Below are positions 52,958 to 60,750 of a stretch of DNA of 64,000 bases, one piece after another. Numbering within the stretch: the stretch's first letter is position 1; each line of letters begins with the position of its first letter. This DNA comes from CAVSRC01 sp963798195 (lineage in GTDB: Bacteria > Pseudomonadota > Alphaproteobacteria > Rhizobiales > Kaistiaceae), in the NCBI GenBank assembly GCA_963798195.1, contig CAWCSF010000002.1, forward strand, positions 1 through 64,000, read 5' to 3'. Made by a program: the position numbers and the translations under genes. Under the pieces are notes generated by a model, which made no database searches, was not told the origin of the DNA, and saw only the letters and a program-made list of their open reading frames with translations.

Positions 52958-53665
52958 TCAGGAGCCTTCGCCGCCCAGGACATGATGAAGGTAAGCGGTG
53001 ACGAAATCCGGCATGCGTGAATCGAGATCGGCACACGTCCGGACCACGTGAATATCCACGAGTTCCGGCTGTTTTTCGGCCGCCACATGGCCGAGAATCC
53101 GCGCCCGCAATCGGTCCGCCGGTTCGCTCGACCGCACGATCCGCATCAGCGCGAGCCGTGACCCGTAGTCGAGCATCGTCCATGCCGAGTCCACTGACAC
53201 GTCGCTGGCGGCAAGTCCCGTTTCCTCTTCAAGTTCGCGCATCAGGTTAAACTCGAGATCAACGGTCCCATCGACAATATCGGCCGGTTCCGGCGTTCCC
53301 GACGGGAAATAGATTCTGCCGGCATTGGCCGTCTGGTCTCCCATGACGCCCAGCAAGAAAGCGCCGTCGGCCGATTGCAGGGCCGCCTGGGCAAATGCAT
53401 TGCGGACGGAGGTGTCCGGATAGCCCCAGTCGCGCCAAGCGAGGAAACTTGCGAAGTCCGTTTCGAGATACTGGCCTTTCAGGACGCCGCCGGAGACAGC
53501 GCAGTCGTGCATCAGCAGGACGCGGCCGTTCCACAGCGCCGGACGCAAGGACTTCGCTTCCCTGAAATGCGCGTCGATCTCCGCCCGCTTCGTCTCGGCG
53601 AATGCCCAGGTGTGCTGCCCGACGGTGAGATCGAGCCGCTCGATCTGAACGATGGGTGGCGTCAT
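52958..53665 (-). CDS. NUDIX hydrolase family protein
   Basis: A 235-residue protein. The second half holds a NUDIX-like box, MRELEEETGLAASD, with the catalytic REXXEE pattern (RELEEE) present and the preceding GTVDLEFNL. The N-terminal 120 residues (starting MTPPIVQIERLDLTV and including RVLLMHDCAVSGG and DFASFLAWRDWGYPD) have no clear hit; the same arrangement occurs in conserved alphaproteobacterial NUDIX-type proteins. Substrate unknown. It lies 16 nt after the SDR gene. Confidence 0.82.
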   Translation of the reverse strand: MTPPIVQIERLDLTVGQHTWAFAETKRAEIDAHFREAKSLRPALWNGRVLLMHDCAVSGGVLKGQYLETDFASFLAWRDWGYPDTSVRNAFAQAALQSADGAFLLGVMGDQTANAGRIYFPSGTPEPADIVDGTVDLEFNLMRELEEETGLAASDVSVDSAWTMLDYGSRLALMRIVRSSEPADRLRARILGHVAAEKQPELVDIHVVRTCADLDSRMPDFVTAYLHHVLGGEGS

Positions 53666-53681
53666 CGCGACGGCGCGCCGC

Positions 53682-54467
53682 CTAGCCCCTGACGGGAACG
53701 GTGTAGTTGAGTGGCAGGCGGCCGCCGTCCGCGTAAATGGTCTGGCCGGTGATGTAGCTCGCCTCGTCTGAAGCAAGGAACGCCGCGATGGCCGCTATCT
53801 CGCGCGGCTCGCCGATGCGGCCAAGCGGCGTGCGCGACAGGATACGCTTGCGCGCCTCAGGGTCTTCCATGACCGTCCCCAGCATGTCGGTCATGATCGA
53901 CCCAGGTCCGATCGCGTTGACGCGAATGCCATGCGGAGCGAGCGCCAAAGCCATCACCCGGGTCAACTGATTGATGCCGCCCTTCGACACCGAATAGGGC
54001 ACCTGATTGGCAATCGCGAACAGCGCATTCACCGACGACATGTTGACGATCGCGCCGGGCGCGTCGCCGGCGCGGATGCGCTCGACCATATGACGCGCCA
54101 CCGCCTGGCCGCACAGAAACGAACCCTTCAGATTGGTGCGGATGACGCGGTCGAAATCCGCCTCTTCGAGATCGAGGAATTCGCCGCTGGCAAGGATGCC
54201 GGCATTGTTGACCAGCACATCGATACTGCCGAACGAGTCGACCGTAGCGGCCAGAAGGTTATGGACGTCGAGCCGCTCGCCGATGTCGCATTCCACGAAG
54301 CGGATCGCGCCGAATGCCGAGAGGTCTTCGGCCGCACGCGCCCCCGCGTCCTCATCTATATCCGCGATGGCTACGCGTGCGCCCTCCTCGAGGAAGCGCC
54401 GTGCGATCGCATAGCCGATGCCCTTGGCGCCGCCGGTGACAATGGCAACCTTGTCTTCGAGCAGCAC
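53682..54467 (-). CDS. SDR-family oxidoreductase
   Basis: A 261-residue short-chain dehydrogenase. NAD(P) motif VTGGAKGIGYAIA, then DVLVNNAGIL, the catalytic Ser (IVNMSSVN) and YSVSKGG with Tyr and Lys, ending with SDEASYITGQTIYADGG. The Asp after the second strand (VAIADIDED) suggests NAD+. Substrate unknown. I chose GTG 54467 because GGAGG stands 8 nt ahead of it and the mature Rossmann start follows at once; an ATG at 54560 would add 31 residues unlike the family. Confidence 0.9.
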   Translation of the reverse strand: MLLEDKVAIVTGGAKGIGYAIARRFLEEGARVAIADIDEDAGARAAEDLSAFGAIRFVECDIGERLDVHNLLAATVDSFGSIDVLVNNAGILASGEFLDLEEADFDRVIRTNLKGSFLCGQAVARHMVERIRAGDAPGAIVNMSSVNALFAIANQVPYSVSKGGINQLTRVMALALAPHGIRVNAIGPGSIMTDMLGTVMEDPEARKRILSRTPLGRIGEPREIAAIAAFLASDEASYITGQTIYADGGRLPLNYTVPVRG

Positions 54468-54612
54468 TCTGTCCGCCTCCGCTCGTGTGCCTGGTCGGGA
54501 CCCAGCGTTAGCCAAAGGAAGCCCGGGTGTCCACGGTTGTCCGACGACGATTTGGGGCATAGAGTTACCTCGCTGCGCCGTCCGGCCGGTCCTCCCAACT
54601 CAAGCATTCCGC

Positions 54613-55371
54613 ATGATCACCGATCCCTGGTTCTACGCCGTTGCGATTCCGGCGATGCTCATCCTCGGCGTGTCGAAGGGCGGCTTCACCACAATCGGAA
54701 TGCTGACCGTGCCGATATTGGCACTGGTGATCTCGCCGGTGCAGGCGGCGGCGATCGTGCTGCCGATACTCGTTCTGAGCGACGTGGTCGCGGTGCTCTC
54801 CTATCGCGGCATCTTCGATGCGACCACGCTGAAGATCATGCTGCCGGGCGCATTCGTAGGCATCGCCATCGGCTGGTGGACAGCAGCCTGGGTGACGGAG
54901 CAGGAGATACGGCTGATCGTGGGAGCGATTTCAGTGCTCTTCGCATTGAACTATTGGTTCCGCCATCGCCTGAGCGAGGAACGCCACGCCGCCAATCCCA
55001 TCAAGGGCGGCTTCTGGGGCGCGGTCGCCGGCTTCACGAGCTTCGTCAGCCACGCGGGCGGGCCGCCTTTTCAAATGTATGCCGTGCCCCTGCGTCTTCC
55101 ACCACGTGTCTTCGCGGGCACCTCCGTGGTGATGTTCGCCCTCATCAACGCGGTCAAACTGGTCCCCTATTTCTTTCTCGGCCAGTTCGACTCGCAAAAC
55201 CTCACCACCTCGGCAGTCCTTCTCCCACTCTCGATACCCGCCACCTTCGCCGGCGTGTGGCTGGTGAAGCGGTTCGACACGCAGTCGTTCTACAAGGTTG
55301 TCTACGTCCTGATGCTGATCGTCGGCGTCTATCTGGTCTGGGAAGGCATCGCCGGCGCCTTCGGCGAATAA
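54613..55371 (+). CDS. TauE/SafE-family sulfite/anion permease (second copy)
   Basis: A 252-residue protein with about eight hydrophobic segments. The first half has the family opening AIPAMLILGVSKGGFTTIGM, the second GFWGAVAGFTSFVSHAGGPP. It differs from the copy at 30064-30825 in sequence and belongs to another branch. Substrate unknown. The gene is divergent from the SDR gene; 146 nt separate the starts. Confidence 0.86.
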   Translation: MITDPWFYAVAIPAMLILGVSKGGFTTIGMLTVPILALVISPVQAAAIVLPILVLSDVVAVLSYRGIFDATTLKIMLPGAFVGIAIGWWTAAWVTEQEIRLIVGAISVLFALNYWFRHRLSEERHAANPIKGGFWGAVAGFTSFVSHAGGPPFQMYAVPLRLPPRVFAGTSVVMFALINAVKLVPYFFLGQFDSQNLTTSAVLLPLSIPATFAGVWLVKRFDTQSFYKVVYVLMLIVGVYLVWEGIAGAFGE

Positions 55372-55450
55372 CGGGTGCGTCGAGCACTCGTGACTATCGC
55401 GTGCGCGGGCGTTGCGGCAGATTCCGCGCCTTCAACACCGGGAGTGCACG

Positions 55451-56053
55451 ATGAAGGTCCTCGTCCTCAACGCCTCGCTCAAGCACGGTAACCAGCTTTC
55501 CAACACCGAGGAAGTCACCAACATGGTGCTCGACGCCATGCGCAGGCATGGCGCCGTCGAGGCGGAAACCATTCGCCTTTCGGACAAGAACATTCCTGTT
55601 GGCCTCGGCTTCCGCGAAAGCGACGATGACGAGTGGCCGGAGATCGCCGACAAGCTGCGCAAGGCCGACATTGTCATCTTCGCCACCCCGATATGGTGGG
55701 GCGGGCGATCGAGCCTGATCCAGCGCGTGATCGAGCGCATGGATGCCTTCGACGAGGCCGCTCACAATGGCCGAAGCGATCTGCTCAACAAGGTCGCCGG
55801 CATTGTCATCACCGGCAGCGAGGACGGCGCCCAAGCGGTGATGGCGGGAATCATGGAAGTGCTGTCGTTCCTGAACTTCACCCTGCCGCCCCAGTGCTGC
55901 ACCTACTGGGTGGGCGAAGTCGGCCTCGACCCGGCGACCGATCGCGATCGCCGCATGAAGAACAAGGCGGTGAACGACATGGCCGCGGCCACCGGCCGCA
56001 ATTTGATGCTCTGCGCAAAGGCGCTGAAGGCCAATCCATTCCCGATCACCTGA
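55451..56053 (+). CDS. NAD(P)H-dependent FMN oxidoreductase (flavodoxin-like fold)
   Basis: A 200-residue flavoprotein of the NADPH-dependent FMN reductase family: MKVLVLNASLKHG (phosphate-binding start), IVIFATPIWWGGRSSLIQRV and GIVITGSEDGAQAVMAGIME. The PIWWGG motif marks the FMN pocket. These enzymes reduce FMN, azo compounds or quinones; the natural role is unknown. The ATG has GGAG 7 nt upstream. A perfect 14-bp hairpin lies downstream at 56137-56168. Confidence 0.87.
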   Translation: MKVLVLNASLKHGNQLSNTEEVTNMVLDAMRRHGAVEAETIRLSDKNIPVGLGFRESDDDEWPEIADKLRKADIVIFATPIWWGGRSSLIQRVIERMDAFDEAAHNGRSDLLNKVAGIVITGSEDGAQAVMAGIMEVLSFLNFTLPPQCCTYWVGEVGLDPATDRDRRMKNKAVNDMAAATGRNLMLCAKALKANPFPIT

Positions 56054-56136
56054 GATACGAGCGGCGAGCCCGCGAAGGCTGCTGCTTGACTCTCAATTGC
56101 CTTCGCCGCTGCCGTTCAGGCAGCGTGACTTCCAGA

Positions 56137-56168
56137 CGACAACGCCGCGGGGAGGCCGCGGCGTTGTC
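56137..56168. terminator. Perfect 14-bp inverted repeat between convergent genes
   Basis: CGACAACGCCGCGG (56137-56150) and CCGCGGCGTTGTCG (56155-56168) pair perfectly around GGAG. It lies between the stops of the convergent oxidoreductase (56053) and DUF465 (56196) genes. Neither side has a real T-run, yet the stem is strong enough to act as a two-way terminator. Confidence 0.6.
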
Positions 56169-56195
56169 GTACTGAAACTCAGATGCGCGTCCTGC

Positions 56196-56372
56196 TCAAT
56201 GGACCGGCTCGGTCCGGAGCCGCGCAATTTCGTCCTTCAACAGCAGTTTTTTGCGCTTGAGTTCACTCAACTCCAGCGAATCGACACCGGGGTGCGCCAG
56301 CGCTTCCTCGATCTCTTTTTCGATGTGTTGGTGGCGACGCTCAAGCTCAGCCACATGCGATTGAATAGCCAT
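56196..56372 (-). CDS. YdcH-type DUF465 small protein
   Basis: A 58-residue protein read directly from the minus strand (ATG 56370-56372, TGA 56196-56198): MAIQSHVAELERRHQHIEKE, then the DUF465 core HPGVDSLELSELKRKKLLLK followed by DEIARLRTE. It is a two-helix coiled coil of the YdcH family, whose function is unknown. A paralogue lies 271 nt away on the plus strand at 56643, facing away. Confidence 0.88.
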   Translation of the reverse strand: MAIQSHVAELERRHQHIEKEIEEALAHPGVDSLELSELKRKKLLLKDEIARLRTEPVH

Positions 56373-56642
56373 CAGCCGTAGGCCTCCTGTTGACTATCTT
56401 GCAGCGACCATTCTGACACAGGGCCACTGCACTGTCGAACCGTGAGGCGGTATTGTGCGCCGCAAAAAGAGGCGCCGTTCCCAATTCCCACACGGCCCAG
56501 CTCTCGATCTGGGCTCGGGGGCCGCGCACTTCAAGTGCCTGCGACCGACAGCACACGATGGAGCAGCCCTACCTAGCGTGCTATTCTGCCTTTTCTGCGG
56601 CACCCGGGCTGTTGAAGAGGGCGAAGCGGGCCAGAAAGAAAA

Positions 56643-56870
56643 ATGAGATCTCAAGGCCGTCGCTTGACGGAAGAGGAAGAGCGGGAAATCCGGCGCGCGC
56701 TTGCGGAACTTCGGCAGGAGCATCGCGACCTGGACCTGGCCATCGACGCGTTGGCCGAATCAACCAATGTCGACACGATTCGCATTCAGCGCATGAAAAA
56801 GCGCAAGCTTGCGCTGAAGGATCGCATCGCCGCTCTGGAGGATCGCCGGTTACCGGACATCATCGCCTGA
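56643..56870 (+). CDS. YdcH-type DUF465 small protein (paralogue)
   Basis: A 75-residue protein with an extra basic/acidic N-terminus (RSQGRRLTEEEEREIRRALA). The rest is the DUF465 hairpin: REHRDLDLAIDAL-like start (QEHRDLDLAIDALAE), then VDTIRIQRMKKRKLALKDRI and AALEDR. It is divergent from the 58-residue relative. Rhizobiales often encode two to three such proteins near purE. The 81-nt gap after it leads to purE. Confidence 0.85.
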   Translation: MRSQGRRLTEEEEREIRRALAELRQEHRDLDLAIDALAESTNVDTIRIQRMKKRKLALKDRIAALEDRRLPDIIA

Positions 56871-56950
56871 GCCGCCGCTTCTTGCGGCGCAACAGGCCGG
56901 GCCTATAATCCGGCCCCCAACGCCAGACCCACGGGGCCGAACAGGAACAT

Positions 56951-57448
56951 ATGGCGGAACCGACCCCACCGGTTGCCATCATCATGGGCAGCCAATCCGA
57001 CTGGACCGTGATGCGCCAGGCTGCCGAAACGCTCGACGCGCTCGAAATCGCGCATGCCGACCTCATCGTCTCGGCGCACCGCACGCCCGATCGCATGTTT
57101 ATATTCGCCAAGGGCGCACGCCCGGCCGGGTACAAGGTCATCATCGCGGGCGCGGGCGGGGCAGCTCATTTGCCGGGCATGGTGGCCTCCATGACCACGC
57201 TGCCGGTGCTTGGCGTGCCGATCGAATCGAAGGCACTGAGCGGCGTCGACAGCCTCTACTCCATCGTGCAGATGCCGGCGGGCGTTCCTGTCGGCACCCT
57301 GGCCATCGGGCGCGCCGGTGCGATCAACGCTGCGCTACTCGCCGCCAGCATCCTCGGTATCACGGACGACGCTGTCGCCAGGCAATTGGAGACGTGGCGG
57401 AGCCAGCAGACCGCCGCGATCGGCGAGCATCCCGAGGACAATGACTGA
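56951..57448 (+). CDS. purE: 5-(carboxyamino)imidazole ribonucleotide mutase
   Basis: A 165-residue purine enzyme that moves the carboxyl group of N5-CAIR to give CAIR. It has VAIIMGSQSDWTVM, the catalytic His region IVSAHRTPDRMF, and the IIAGAGGAAHLPGMVASMT loop. The stop lies 8 nt inside purK, which acts just before it in the pathway. Confidence 0.97.
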   Translation: MAEPTPPVAIIMGSQSDWTVMRQAAETLDALEIAHADLIVSAHRTPDRMFIFAKGARPAGYKVIIAGAGGAAHLPGMVASMTTLPVLGVPIESKALSGVDSLYSIVQMPAGVPVGTLAIGRAGAINAALLAASILGITDDAVARQLETWRSQQTAAIGEHPEDND

Positions 57449-58541
57449 ACGGCCGGTTTCGCCTGGTATGACCGTCGGCATCCTCGGGGGCGGCCAGCTG
57501 GGACGGATGCTGGCTGTCGCCGCGGCGGAACTCGGACTTTCATGCCACGTCTATTGCCCGGATACGAAGAGCCCGGCATTTGCCGTCGCGGCTGCGCGCA
57601 CCATCGCGCCCTACGACGATGAGTCGGCCCTAGCCGCCTTCGCCGCCGCCGTCGATGTCGTCACCTTCGAGTTCGAGAACGTCCCCGCCGCAACCGTCGC
57701 GTTCCTGAGCAGCAACACCGCCGTGTTTCCGGGAGCCCGCAGCCTCTCGGTGTCGCAGGACCGGCTATTCGAGAAACAATTGATGGCGGAACTCGGCATC
57801 GCGGTACCTGCCTACGCGCCGGTGGACACGCTGGCCGACATCTATTCGGCCGTCGCGAAGACAGGCCGGCCGGCAATCCTGAAGTCCAGGCGTCTCGGCT
57901 ACGACGGCAAGGGACAGGCGACGATCCGCACGGGGGACGATCCCGTCACCGCGTGGCGGGCGATCGGCGAGGCGCCGGCCGTGCTGGAGACGTTCGTCAA
58001 TTTCGAACGCGAGATATCTGTCGTCCTGGCGCGCGGCCGCGACGGCGCCATGGGCGCCTGGGATATTTCGGAGAACCACCACAAGGCCGGCATCCTCGAC
58101 ACGACCACGGTTCCCGCCAGGGTGACGCCGGCCCTCGCCGCTCGCGCTGTCGAAATCGCCGAAAGAATAGCCGTCGCCCTGGACCATGTCGGCGTCCTCG
58201 CGGTGGAAATGTTCGTCATCGGCGCCGGCCCGAACGCGCGACTAATGGTCAACGAGATCGCGCCCCGCGTGCATAATTCCGGCCACTGGACCACAGATGG
58301 CGCCCGGACTTCCCAGTTCGAGCAGCACATCAGGGCGGTCTGCGGCTGGCCGCTGGGCGATACCGGGCGCCACAGCGACGCGGTGATGACCAACCTGATC
58401 GGAGACGACGTCAACCGCTGGCGGGAACTCGCCGCCGAGCCGGGCGCCAAGCTTCACCTCTATGGAAAAAGCGAGGCGCTCCCGGGCCGGAAGATGGGCC
58501 ACGTCACCCGGGTCAGCCCCCGTCGCGAAGGATCGTTTTGA
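57441..58541 (+). CDS. purK: 5-(carboxyamino)imidazole ribonucleotide synthase
   Basis: A 366-residue ATP-grasp enzyme that carboxylates AIR with bicarbonate. The N-terminal Rossmann-like start is VGILGGGQLGRMLAVAAAEL; the ATP-grasp part has PAILKSRRLGYDGKGQATIR, VLETFVNFEREISVVLARG and LMVNEIAPRVHNSGHWTTDG. The ATG at 57441 overlaps purE, so the two are coupled. Confidence 0.97.
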   Translation: MTERPVSPGMTVGILGGGQLGRMLAVAAAELGLSCHVYCPDTKSPAFAVAAARTIAPYDDESALAAFAAAVDVVTFEFENVPAATVAFLSSNTAVFPGARSLSVSQDRLFEKQLMAELGIAVPAYAPVDTLADIYSAVAKTGRPAILKSRRLGYDGKGQATIRTGDDPVTAWRAIGEAPAVLETFVNFEREISVVLARGRDGAMGAWDISENHHKAGILDTTTVPARVTPALAARAVEIAERIAVALDHVGVLAVEMFVIGAGPNARLMVNEIAPRVHNSGHWTTDGARTSQFEQHIRAVCGWPLGDTGRHSDAVMTNLIGDDVNRWRELAAEPGAKLHLYGKSEALPGRKMGHVTRVSPRREGSF

Positions 58542-58657
58542 CAGGGAAGTGCCCATTCTGGTAAATGGGCGCGCCTTTTAGGGGCCTGAGGTGCCGGCGA
58601 GCTTGCCGTTTCCTTGCCCCGGGACGATCAGCGATTTCACGAGATAGGACGTTTCGC

Positions 58658-58900
58658 TTGCAGGTACTCGTTCGCGACAACAATGTCGACCAGGCGCTGA
58701 AGGCTCTCAAGAAGAAGATGCAGCGCGAGGGGCTCTTCCGCGAGATGAAGCTCCGCAATTACTATGAAAAGCCGTCCGAGCGGCGGGCGCGCGAAAAGGC
58801 GGAAGCGGTCCGCCGGGCGCGCAAGCTGGCTCGCAAGCGCGCGCAGCGCGAAGGGCTGATCGCGGCTCCGAAGCCGCGTCCACACGCCGGACGCCCTTGA
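58658..58900 (+). CDS. rpsU: 30S ribosomal protein S21 (TTG start)
   Basis: An 80-residue basic protein with QVLVRDNNVDQALKALKKKM, the KLRNYYEKPSERRAREKAEA stretch and an Arg-rich tail. The only start giving the family length is TTG at 58658, preceded by AGGA nine bases upstream; no ATG lies at the right place. The upstream 115-nt gap after purK may carry its promoter. It is part of the small subunit and helps in start-site selection. Confidence 0.93.
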   Translation: MQVLVRDNNVDQALKALKKKMQREGLFREMKLRNYYEKPSERRAREKAEAVRRARKLARKRAQREGLIAAPKPRPHAGRP

Positions 58901-58967
58901 ATCGCCGGCTTTCGGCGTTTCTACTGACTGCAGGACCTTGATCCGCCCCGTGGCGGAGAGGAATCGA

Positions 58968-59876
58968 TTGCGGCGGGGGTCGGCGAAAACTGAGGTGCAG
59001 GCGTTGATCCCGACTCACATTTCCGGACGTGGCGAGCGTCGCCTGGCAAGGGCGGCGCTGATTGCCGTTGTGGGATGCCTGGCGCTCGCCGGCTGCCAGA
59101 CCAGCCGCGGCGGCTTCGGCACCGCCGACATCGATCGTTCCGCAGGGTCCGAGGTCAACATCGCCTCGCTCTCCGCGGTCGTGAAACAGAACCCGCAGGA
59201 CCCCGGCGCCTACAACGTCCGCGGCAGCGCCTACGGCAAGGCTGGCGACCTCAAGGCGGCGATCGCCGACTTCGATACCGCCATCCGGCTCAATCCGTCC
59301 TTCTACCAGGCGTACGCCAACCGGGCGCTCGTGCAGCGCCGGCTCGGCCGCGACGATCTCGCTTTCCAGGACTACAACCGGGCGCTCCAGATCAATGCCA
59401 GCTACGCCGTCGCCTACGTCGGACGCGGCAACATGTACCGGCAGCGCAAGCAGCTCGACCTCGCCCTTGCCGATTTCAACCGCGCCATCGAGATCGACCG
59501 CAACGACCCGCGCGCCTACCACAATCGCGGCCTGATCGAGCAGGCGCAGGGCGACCAGACCACCGCCGTCGCCGACTTCACCAAGGCGATCTCGCTCGCG
59601 CCCAGCGCGCTCGAGCCCTACAACGCCCGCGGCCTTTCCTATCTCGCCATGACCGACTACCGCGCCGCGCTCGACGACTTCAACGAGGTGGTGAAGCGCG
59701 ACAAGGATTCCTACGAAGGCTGGACCAATCAGGGCCTGGCGCTCGAAAAGCTCGGCGAGCGCGAGAAGGCCTTCGCCGCATTCGCGCGCGCCTCGTCGCT
59801 CAACGCGAATTACGCGCCCGCCCGCGACGGCATGCGGCGAACCTCGCCAAGCAACGTCGCCTTCGGCCAGACCTGA
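58968..59876 (+). CDS. TPR-repeat lipoprotein
   Basis: A secreted lipoprotein of about 302 residues. The lipobox is VGCLALAGC, with lipidation at the Cys of AGCQTSRGG. The mature part has TPRs from PGAYNVRGSAYGKAGDLKAA to SYEGWTNQGLALEKLGEREK, roughly six repeats. Such NlpI-like proteins act as periplasmic adaptors. The start is uncertain: TTG 58968 has GAGAGGA five bases ahead and I prefer it; TTG 58938 is the longest reading. The gene follows rpsU by 67 nt. Confidence 0.85.
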   Translation: MRRGSAKTEVQALIPTHISGRGERRLARAALIAVVGCLALAGCQTSRGGFGTADIDRSAGSEVNIASLSAVVKQNPQDPGAYNVRGSAYGKAGDLKAAIADFDTAIRLNPSFYQAYANRALVQRRLGRDDLAFQDYNRALQINASYAVAYVGRGNMYRQRKQLDLALADFNRAIEIDRNDPRAYHNRGLIEQAQGDQTTAVADFTKAISLAPSALEPYNARGLSYLAMTDYRAALDDFNEVVKRDKDSYEGWTNQGLALEKLGEREKAFAAFARASSLNANYAPARDGMRRTSPSNVAFGQT

Positions 59877-60412
59877 AGACACGGCCTCGCGTTCCCGCGC
59901 GCTGCTCGCGCCGGGTGATGATCCTTTCAACGAACACCTCACGTCCTGAGACATGAAGGGGTTGGCGGGCGCTCGAAGAGTGCCTGCTCGGGTAGTCCGT
60001 GTGTTGGCGCTCTGCCAAGCGCCCGCCGCGACGGCTTGCCGCGAGCCCTGCTCGCGCGTTTCCCGGCCGGCGCTTCGGCCCGCCTGGTCTGCGGCGGGCC
60101 TTAAGCCCCGAAGGGGCAGCCGGTCCTAGTGCCGACGGACCGTACCGGGATCGCCCCGACCGGCTGGAGGCAGGAGACCTCCGGACCGGGCAGGGACGCC
60201 GCTCCGCTTCCCCGTGAGTTCCTGTCGACACGGACCCCTTGCAGGAAGCGGACGCCGGGAAGTATGCGGCCAGTTCGTGCGAGGGGGATTACTTTTATCT
60301 TATCCCCGCTCTCCGGAGCGGGGTTAGACTCGTGCGCCCCTTGGCGCGCGGCCGGATCTGTGCCGCCAAGCTCGGACCGGGACCACGACGGCTGCTGGTG
60401 GAATAGTCGGCT
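59877..60412. other. Hairpin-dense non-coding tract, candidate structured RNA
   Basis: No convincing gene lies in these 536 nt. They carry an unusual number of perfect stems: GGCGGGCGCT (59964-59973) with AGCGCCCGCC (60018-60027), enclosing TTGGC/GCCAA at 60004-60018; GGCCCGCC (60077-60084) with GGCGGGCC (60093-60100); GCCCC/GGGGC at 60105-60117; CGGTCC/GGACCG at 60121-60142; GGAGG/CCTCC at 60166-60182; and CCCCGCTC/GAGCGGGG at 60304-60323. The order suggests one or two folded RNAs. The strand and ends cannot be set from this alone. It does not match tmRNA, RNase P or SRP RNA as I know them. Confidence 0.45.
60304..60323. terminator. Terminator-like hairpin inside the structured tract
   Basis: CCCCGCTC (60304-60311) and GAGCGGGG (60316-60323) are perfect arms around TCCG. 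A T-rich stretch (TTTTATCTTAT) precedes it on the plus strand, which on the minus strand makes an A-rich tail; a weak TTAG follows. It may end a plus-strand RNA made from the tract. Confidence 0.4.
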
Positions 60413-60712
60413 CTAGGTAGCGGCCTGCGGCGGCGCCTCGATCACCAGGTCAGCATAATCTGGATGTTTCTCGATCCAGGCCGCGGTGAACGGGCAGAGC
60501 GGCACGACTTTCAGCCCCTCGGCGCGCGCGTGGTCGAGCGCAGCGCGGACCAGCCGCGATCCGATCCCCCTGCCCTCCATCTCCTTCGGGACCTCGGTGT
60601 GGGTGAAGGTGATGACCCCAGGCGAGAGCCTGTACCAGCTGGTCGCGATGTGGCCGTCCAGCGGGAGCTCGAAGCGGTGGGCGCGGGTGTTGTTGATGAT
60701 TTCGTCGGTCAC
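60413..60712 (-). CDS. Small GNAT-fold N-acetyltransferase (YjdJ-type)
   Basis: A 99-residue protein of the short GNAT family. It shows INNTRAHRFELPLDGHIAT, the segment VITFTHTEVPKEMEGRGIGS with the acetyl-CoA loop, LVRAALDHARAEGLKVVPLC and PFTAAWIEKHPDYADLV. These proteins are about half a normal GNAT and often lack known substrates. A GTG start (60712) follows GGAAATGAC. The gene's 3' end abuts the hairpin-dense tract. Confidence 0.88.
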   Translation of the reverse strand: MTDEIINNTRAHRFELPLDGHIATSWYRLSPGVITFTHTEVPKEMEGRGIGSRLVRAALDHARAEGLKVVPLCPFTAAWIEKHPDYADLVIEAPPQAAT

Positions 60713-60750
60713 GTCATTTCCATGCGCTAAAGGGCGTCCGCCGGGGCGCG

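Noticed and set aside
30064..55371. The two TauE/SafE permeases as a duplicated cassette
   Set aside because: They lie 24 kb apart, differ in sequence and have different neighbours, so they are separate members of a large family.
59999..60217. Small plus-strand gene in the structured tract
   Set aside because: The translation (Arg-, Pro- and Ser-rich) has no motif and no ribosome site, and it covers the best hairpins.
59877..60412. tmRNA, RNase P RNA or SRP RNA
   Set aside because: None of the conserved core segments I know for these RNAs can be found on either strand.
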